This document shows positions 33,586 through 37,575 of a DNA stretch of 37,575 nt, one piece after another. The translations under genes and the position numbers were made by a program. The notes beneath the pieces were generated by a model that had not been told where the DNA came from, did no database searches, and was given only the letters and a program-made list of their open reading frames with translations. The stretch's first letter is position 1. Each line of letters starts with the position of its first letter. Origin of the DNA: an uncultured Alphaproteobacteria bacterium (GTDB taxonomy: Bacteria > Pseudomonadota > Alphaproteobacteria > Geminicoccales > Geminicoccaceae); contig CALBAK010000102.1 in assembly GCA_937926445.1 (NCBI GenBank), positions 1 to 37,575 of the forward strand. Reading direction: 5' to 3'.

Positions 33586-34338
33586 TCAGGCGGGATGGAG
33601 GGGCTCGCTCGGCCAGACGACCAGGCATCGAAGGAGCCGGTCGACGGCCTGCCAGAGGAGCAGAGCCATCAGACAAAGGACCAGAAGGCTCGCGAAGAGC
33701 AGGTCGGTCTGCATCCGGGCATTGGCGTGCAGCATGAGGTAGCCGAGGCCCGCGGAGCTGCCGACCCACTCGCCGACCACGGCTCCGATCGGTGCCACCG
33801 CGGCCGCCACCCTGAGGCCCGAGCCGAAGGCCGGCAGCGCCGCCGGCACCCGAACCCGCCAGAGGATGGCGGCCGGGCGGGCACCCATCACGCGCGCGAG
33901 CTCGAGCCAACCCTGGGGCGTGCGGCGCAGGCCGTCGTGGAAGGCCGCCGTGACCGGGAAGTAGATGATGAGCACCGCCATCGCGACCTTCGACGGCAGC
34001 CCGTAGCCGAGCCAGAGGACGAGGAGCGGGGCGAGCGCGAAGACCGGCAGGGCCTGGCTCACCACGAGCACCGGCAGGACCCATATCCTCGCTCGCCGCG
34101 AGGCCGCGAGCAGAAGGGCACTCGCCGCACCGAGCAGCGTGCCGAGCAAGAGGCCCAACAGGATCTCGAGCGCGGTCGTGGCCGCGTGGGCGAGGACGAG
34201 GTCGAGCCGGGTCCAGAGCGTGCGCGCCACCCGCCACGGATCGGGCAGAATGTAGGGCGGTACGGCGGTGGCGAGGCAGATGGCCTGCCAGAGCGCCAGC
34301 AAGCCCGTGGCGACGAGCAGGGGGCGCAGCCGGATCAT
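33586..34338 (-). CDS. thiX: ThiX-like ABC transporter permease
   Basis: 250 residues, about six membrane helices. It has the SsuC/TauC/ThiX-type pattern: PYILPDPWRVARTLW, the loop PQGWLELARVMGARPAAILW (EAA motif contacting the ATPase), and GAVVGEWVGSSAGLGYLMLH. It forms the inner-membrane channel of the pyrimidine-salvage importer. The ATG overlaps the thiZ stop (ATGA), and thiY follows after 15 bases. The sulfonate transporter alternative is less likely given TenA and ThiD in the operon. Confidence 0.9.
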   Translation of the reverse strand: MIRLRPLLVATGLLALWQAICLATAVPPYILPDPWRVARTLWTRLDLVLAHAATTALEILLGLLLGTLLGAASALLLAASRRARIWVLPVLVVSQALPVFALAPLLVLWLGYGLPSKVAMAVLIIYFPVTAAFHDGLRRTPQGWLELARVMGARPAAILWRVRVPAALPAFGSGLRVAAAVAPIGAVVGEWVGSSAGLGYLMLHANARMQTDLLFASLLVLCLMALLLWQAVDRLLRCLVVWPSEPLHPA

Positions 34339-35102
34339 GCCGCGACACCGAGCGGTTCACGGCCGGCGCCCGCGAGCTCTTCGAGCAGCCGGGCCTCGAG
34401 GGCGAGGAGTGCGGGATCGGCGCTCCGCGGTGGGTTGCCGGCGGGCCGAAGCGGCGGCCCGAGCCGGGCCGGCAGACCTTCGAGGGTCCGGACCTCGTGG
34501 CCGAGCCGCAGCGCCTCGAGCGGGCTGTGGGTGACGAGCAGCACCGTGCGGCCGCGTAACAGCTCGGCCGCGAGCTCCTGCAGCCGATGGCGGGTGATCG
34601 CGTCGAGCGCCGAGAATGGCTCGTCCATGAGCACGATCGGCCGATCCTCGACGAGGGTGCGGGCGAGGGCCGCACGCTGGCGCATGCCGCCCGAGAGCTC
34701 GTGCGGGAGAGCCCGGGCGCGCTCGGCGAGGCCCACCCGCTCGAGCAGCACCCGCGCCCGCTCGCGCGCAGCGCGCAGGACCTCCCGGTCGGCCCCGCGC
34801 AGCCGAAAACCCAAGATCAGATTGTCCTCGACCGTGAGCCAGGGGAGGAGGAGGTCGGACTGCGCCATCCAGGCGATCCGGCCGGAAAGCGGCTCGCCGT
34901 CCGAGGCGGTCCGCACCGCCCCGGGCAGAAGGCCGGCGGCGAGGCGCAGGAGGGTGCTCTTGCCCACGCCCGAGGGACCCAACAGGCAGGTCATCCGCCC
35001 GGCCGGTAGCTCGAGAGCGAGCCCCTCGAACAGGAGCCTGCCCTCGAAAGCGAAGCGCTCGACCGCGAGCGCGAGACCCGGGGCGGGCTCAACGGGCTGC
35101 AT
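34335..35102 (-). CDS. thiZ: ThiZ-like ABC transporter ATPase
   Basis: 255 residues from ATG 35102. Walker A GPSGVGKST, signature LSGGMRQRAALARTL, Walker B IVLMDEPFSALD, and switch His VTHSPLEAL; the Q-loop is MAQSDLLLPWLTVEDN. It is a nitrate/sulfonate/ThiZ-type ATPase energising ThiX. The start at 35102 overlaps the tenA end by 14 bases; an in-frame start at 35144 is possible but lies deeper in tenA. Its C-terminal 40 residues are Ala/Pro/Leu-rich and variable in the family. Confidence 0.9.
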   Translation of the reverse strand: MQPVEPAPGLALAVERFAFEGRLLFEGLALELPAGRMTCLLGPSGVGKSTLLRLAAGLLPGAVRTASDGEPLSGRIAWMAQSDLLLPWLTVEDNLILGFRLRGADREVLRAARERARVLLERVGLAERARALPHELSGGMRQRAALARTLVEDRPIVLMDEPFSALDAITRHRLQELAAELLRGRTVLLVTHSPLEALRLGHEVRTLEGLPARLGPPLRPAGNPPRSADPALLALEARLLEELAGAGREPLGVAA

Positions 35103-35796
35103 CGAGCCCCATCTGCCAGAAACCGACTTCGAGGGCGGTCGCACGAGCGAAGGTCGTGACTAGCGCCGGCCAACGTGGGCTCGCTTCGTTCGCCCCGCCG
35201 ATCCGCTGGACGGCCACCCGCTCGAGCTGGTCCGCAGCGGCCCTAGCGACCGCGGCATAGGCCGCGCCGGCGTAGGTCTCGATCCAGGCCCGGTAGGGAT
35301 TGCCGTCGAGCCGCGTGGCGGGATCCGCGAAGAGGCGGGCGCCGATCTCGCCGTAACCCACCACACAGGGGGCGAGGGCCACGAGCAGATCGAGGAGGTC
35401 GCCCGCGAGGCCGCGCTCGAGGACGAAGCTCGTGTAGGCGATGGTGGCCGGATGCTCCGGGGCCGTGAGGAGCGCCGCCTCGTCGATCCCGAAGCCGGCG
35501 CAGTAGCCGATGTGCAGCTTCAGTTCCTCGTCGATCAAGGCGTGGACGGTGGCGGCGCAGGCGCGGATCTCGGCCGGATCCTCGGCCTTGACGGCGGCCA
35601 GCGCCCAGGCACGCGCGAAATGGATCAAGAACCGATAGTCCTGAACGAGGTAGTGGCGGAAGGCGGCTTCGGGCAGGCTGCCGCTCCCTAGTCCGGCCAC
35701 GAAGGGGTGCTCGGTATAGGCGCGCCAACCCGAGGGGTCGGCGGCGATAAGCCGGCCCACGAGCGAGCCCGGCTCGACGAGATGGTGCAGGACCAC
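35089..35796 (-). CDS. tenA: TenA-family aminopyrimidine aminohydrolase
   Basis: 235 residues of the all-helical TenA fold. Key residues counted by eye: D53 in YLVQDYRFL, catalytic C144 in LAPCVVGYGEIG, Y175 in WIETYAG, and E223 in ALEVGFW, matching the Cys/Asp/Tyr/Glu set of Bacillus TenA. It deaminates aminopyrimidines to hydroxymethylpyrimidine for thiamine salvage (formerly thiaminase II). It is placed between the TRAP-type binding protein gene (10-base gap) and thiZ (14-base overlap), consistent with uptake-coupled salvage. Confidence 0.93.
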   Translation of the reverse strand: MVLHHLVEPGSLVGRLIAADPSGWRAYTEHPFVAGLGSGSLPEAAFRHYLVQDYRFLIHFARAWALAAVKAEDPAEIRACAATVHALIDEELKLHIGYCAGFGIDEAALLTAPEHPATIAYTSFVLERGLAGDLLDLLVALAPCVVGYGEIGARLFADPATRLDGNPYRAWIETYAGAAYAAVARAAADQLERVAVQRIGGANEASPRWPALVTTFARATALEVGFWQMGLDAAR

Positions 35797-35806
35797 GGCT
35801 CGCTCC

Positions 35807-36880
35807 TCAGCCGACCCGGCCGCGCGCGCCGAGATAGGCGCCGGCTGCGACCTGCGACCAGCGGGCGAGCCGGCGCCGGGCGGCTTCGTACGACTCGACG
35901 ATCCGCCGCTCGAGGGCGCCAGCCGCGGCGATCTCGCCGTAGAGCGCGCCGGCCGCCTCGCGGGCGGCTTCGACGATGTCGGCCGGCCAGGCGTGCAGCC
36001 GGGTGCCGTGCTGTTGCACCAGCAACGCCAGGGCCTCGGCGTTGCGGTTCTCGTAATCGGCGAGCGTGCTCTGTGTCTCCGCCGCGCAGGCTTCCTCGAG
36101 CACCGCTCGCAGATCGGCCGGCAGGGATTCGAAGGTCCGCCGGGCGATCAGACATTCGGCGGTGCCGTTCGGCTTGGTGAAACCGGGATAATAATAGTGT
36201 TGGGCGATTTGTGGCAGACCCTGCGCGCGGTCGGAGGCCGGGCCGAGCGCCTCGACCGCGTCGATCGCGCCGCTCTGCAGAGCGGGGAACACCTCGCCGA
36301 GCGGCAGGGCGACCGGAGTCGCACCGAGCCTTCGGAAGATGTCGCCGGAGAGGCCCACCGCACGGATCTTGAGGCCCTGCAAATCGCCCCGGCCGGTCAG
36401 CTCGCGCCGGAACCAACCGCCCATGTTGAAGCCGGAATTGCCGGCCATGAAGGCCTTGAGGCCGAACGGTTCGTAGAGCTCGTCCCAGAGCGCTTGTCCA
36501 CCGCCCTGCTCGATCCACACGACCTGTTCGGAGGGGGTGAGACCGAAAGGAACGGTGGTGAAGAAGGCCGCCGCCTTGGCCTTGCCGACCCAGTAGAGGG
36601 CGGCGCTGTGCCCCAGTTCGGCGATGCCGCGCGCGACCGCGTCGAACACTTCGAGGGCCGGCACGAGCTCGCCCGCGGCGAACAGCTGGACCCGGATCCG
36701 ACCACCCGACAGCCGCTCGATCCGCTCGGCGAGGCGTTGCGCGTTCGTCCCCGGCCCCGGAAGGCCGCGCGGCCAGGAGGTTACCATGCGCCAGCGCAAA
36801 GGCGTTTGCGCGCGCAGTACGGCAGGGGCCGCGAGCGGGGCTGCGGCGGCGCAGGCGAGGAAGGTTCGCCGACGGGTCAC
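35807..36880 (-). CDS. Tat-exported TakP-like TRAP (DctP) substrate-binding protein, orphan
   Basis: 357 residues. The start TRRRTFLACAAAAPLAAPAV is a twin-arginine signal, cleaved near LRAQ. The mature protein follows the DctP/TakP pattern: MVTSWPRGLPGPGTNAQRLA, FAAGELVPALEVFDAVARG, FFTTVPFGLTPSEQ, GGWFRRELTG, GLKIRAVGLSGDIFRRLGAT, EVFPALQSGAIDAVEALGP. TakP relatives bind 2-oxoacids for sodium-driven TRAP import. No DctQ or DctM gene is adjacent: the gene is tucked between thiD (GTGA overlap) and tenA (10-base gap). It may have been recruited to salvage a thiamine-related ligand, or its permeases lie elsewhere. GTG 36880 is the start. Confidence 0.9.
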   Translation of the reverse strand: MTRRRTFLACAAAAPLAAPAVLRAQTPLRWRMVTSWPRGLPGPGTNAQRLAERIERLSGGRIRVQLFAAGELVPALEVFDAVARGIAELGHSAALYWVGKAKAAAFFTTVPFGLTPSEQVVWIEQGGGQALWDELYEPFGLKAFMAGNSGFNMGGWFRRELTGRGDLQGLKIRAVGLSGDIFRRLGATPVALPLGEVFPALQSGAIDAVEALGPASDRAQGLPQIAQHYYYPGFTKPNGTAECLIARRTFESLPADLRAVLEEACAAETQSTLADYENRNAEALALLVQQHGTRLHAWPADIVEAAREAAGALYGEIAAAGALERRIVESYEAARRRLARWSQVAAGAYLGARGRVG

Positions 36881-37575
36881 GATGCGGTCTCCCGGTGGCT
36901 GGAGGCGGCCTCGAGCGTCGGCCAGAGCTGCCAGAAATGGTGGACGGGGCCGATACCGTGGCCGACGCCGAGCCGGTCGGCGGCGCGGAGCGCACCCTCG
37001 AGCCAGCGCTTGGCATCGTGGCAGGCGGCCGGAAGGGGCCGGCCGCGGGCGCAGAGCGCGGCGACCGCGGAAGCGAGCGTGCAGCCGGTCCCGTGGGTGT
37101 GGCGGGTGGCGACCCGCCGGCCCTCGAGCCAGATCAGCTCGCCACCGTGCAGGAGGAGATCGGGGCAATCGGGGCCCGGCAGATGGCCGCCCTTCAAGAG
37201 CACGTTCGGCACACCCAGACCCTGCAGACGGGCCGCCACCGCCGGCATCGCCGGGCGCTCGCTGGCCGGGGGCTCGCCGAGCAGGGCCGCCGCTTCGGGC
37301 AGGTTCGGAGTGATCACGGTAGCGAGCGGCAGGAGCCGCTCGCGCAGGGCTCGGACGGCGTTCTCCTCGAGCAGCCGGTCGCCACCCTTGGCGACCATCA
37401 CGGGGTCGAGCACCACGAGCCGCGGCCGCCAGTGGCGCAGCGCGTCGGCGACCGCATCGATGATCGGCGCGGTGCCGAGCATGCCGATCTTGACGGCATC
37501 GACCCGCAGATCCTCGAAGACCGAATCGATCTGGCGGCGGACGAAGGCCGGCTCGACCGGGAAGACGCCCTGCAC
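36877..37575 (-). CDS. thiD: ThiD hydroxymethylpyrimidine (phosphate) kinase, N-terminus beyond window
   Basis: 232 residues visible; roughly the first 40 (with the GGADPSGGAGIQAD-type start) are outside. Ribokinase-fold ThiD features present are VKIGMLGTAPIIDAVADAL, LVVLDPVMVAKGGDRLL, VITPNLPEAAALLG, VLLKGGHLPG and HTHGTGCTLASAVAALCARG, the anion hole with catalytic Asp replaced by the usual GTGCT motif. It phosphorylates HMP and HMP-P for thiamine synthesis. The C-terminus (GPVHHFWQLWPTLEAA) is a typical ThiD tail. Its stop overlaps the start of the TRAP-type binding protein gene. Any TPP riboswitch would be upstream, beyond 37575. Confidence 0.94.
   Translation of the reverse strand: MQGVFPVEPAFVRRQIDSVFEDLRVDAVKIGMLGTAPIIDAVADALRHWRPRLVVLDPVMVAKGGDRLLEENAVRALRERLLPLATVITPNLPEAAALLGEPPASERPAMPAVAARLQGLGVPNVLLKGGHLPGPDCPDLLLHGGELIWLEGRRVATRHTHGTGCTLASAVAALCARGRPLPAACHDAKRWLEGALRAADRLGVGHGIGPVHHFWQLWPTLEAASSHRETAS

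Noticed and set aside
32555-34675. Photolyase frame open for a further 700 codons upstream
   Set aside because: The extra part is the wrong frame of thiY, thiX and thiZ; photolyase homology begins at VQLVWFKRD near 32554.
32695-35163. 822-codon plus-strand open frame across thiY-thiX-thiZ
   Set aside because: Antisense shadow of three recognised genes; Arg/Glu/Gly-rich translation with no family pattern. Long antisense frames are expected at this GC content.
36877-37575. TPP riboswitch for the thiamine operon
   Set aside because: The operon's 5' end is outside the window; no thi-box-like sequence appears within the visible genes.

Overview
The window is about 37.6 kb of very GC-rich, densely coding DNA. 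It holds about 41 protein genes and no rRNA, tRNA, CRISPR array or insertion sequence that I can see. The host is most likely an alphaproteobacterium, perhaps of the Rhodospirillales/Geminicoccales kind. A DUF1013/TrcR-type regulator is present, a family I know only from that class. The order livH-livM-livG-livF-small membrane protein-livK, the CnoX/LON/Trm112/DUF971 cluster and a CtrA-like box also fit. Many genes overlap by ATGA, GTGA or TGATG, and about a third appear to start with GTG, TTG or possibly CTG.

Layout. (1) 1-5633, minus strand: a housekeeping and stress cluster read cnoX (thioredoxin-TPR), LON-domain protein, Trm112-like protein, DUF971 protein, SbcD-like nuclease, SbcC/YhaN-like ATPase; the last runs off the left edge. 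(2) 5825-8236: a VTT-domain membrane protein, a PNPOx-like flavoprotein and a secreted coiled-coil protein. (3) 8458-13032: a TAXI-type TRAP transporter divergent from an enolase-superfamily acid-sugar-type dehydratase. (4) 13095-16830: a looser accessory stretch with a Uma2 nuclease-fold protein, an unpartnered DppB-type permease, an Asp-box lipoprotein of visibly lower GC, and a small secreted protein. (5) 16981-23682: a complete branched-chain amino acid ABC transporter followed by an M20 amidohydrolase. The operon is preceded by a textbook sigma-54 -24/-12 element only about two bases upstream of the livH start codon. (6) 23832-29193: an orphan protein with a CtrA-like promoter, TrcR, an SDR dehydrogenase, a gene-poor gap, DUF2892 and Crp/Fnr proteins, two uncharacterised proteins and a GST. 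(7) 29330-30858: a secreted trypsin-like protease, with a second sigma-54-like element upstream, and a HupE/UreJ protein. (8) 30780-37575, minus strand: thiD (partial), a Tat-exported TakP-like TRAP binding protein, tenA, thiZ, thiX, thiY, then a photolyase/cryptochrome and its DUF2256 partner.

How it works together. Nutrient capture dominates: four transport systems (TAXI-TRAP, Liv ABC, ThiXYZ and an orphan DppB permease) sit beside enzymes that could process their ligands (dehydratase, M20 hydrolase, TenA/ThiD). The two sigma-54-like elements hint that amino acid uptake and a secreted protease share a nitrogen-limitation response. The strangest items are the TRAP binding protein lodged in a pyrimidine-salvage operon without TRAP permeases, the near-leaderless sigma-54 start of livH, the orphan DppB permease, and a mini-ORF plus perfect hairpin ahead of the coiled-coil gene.
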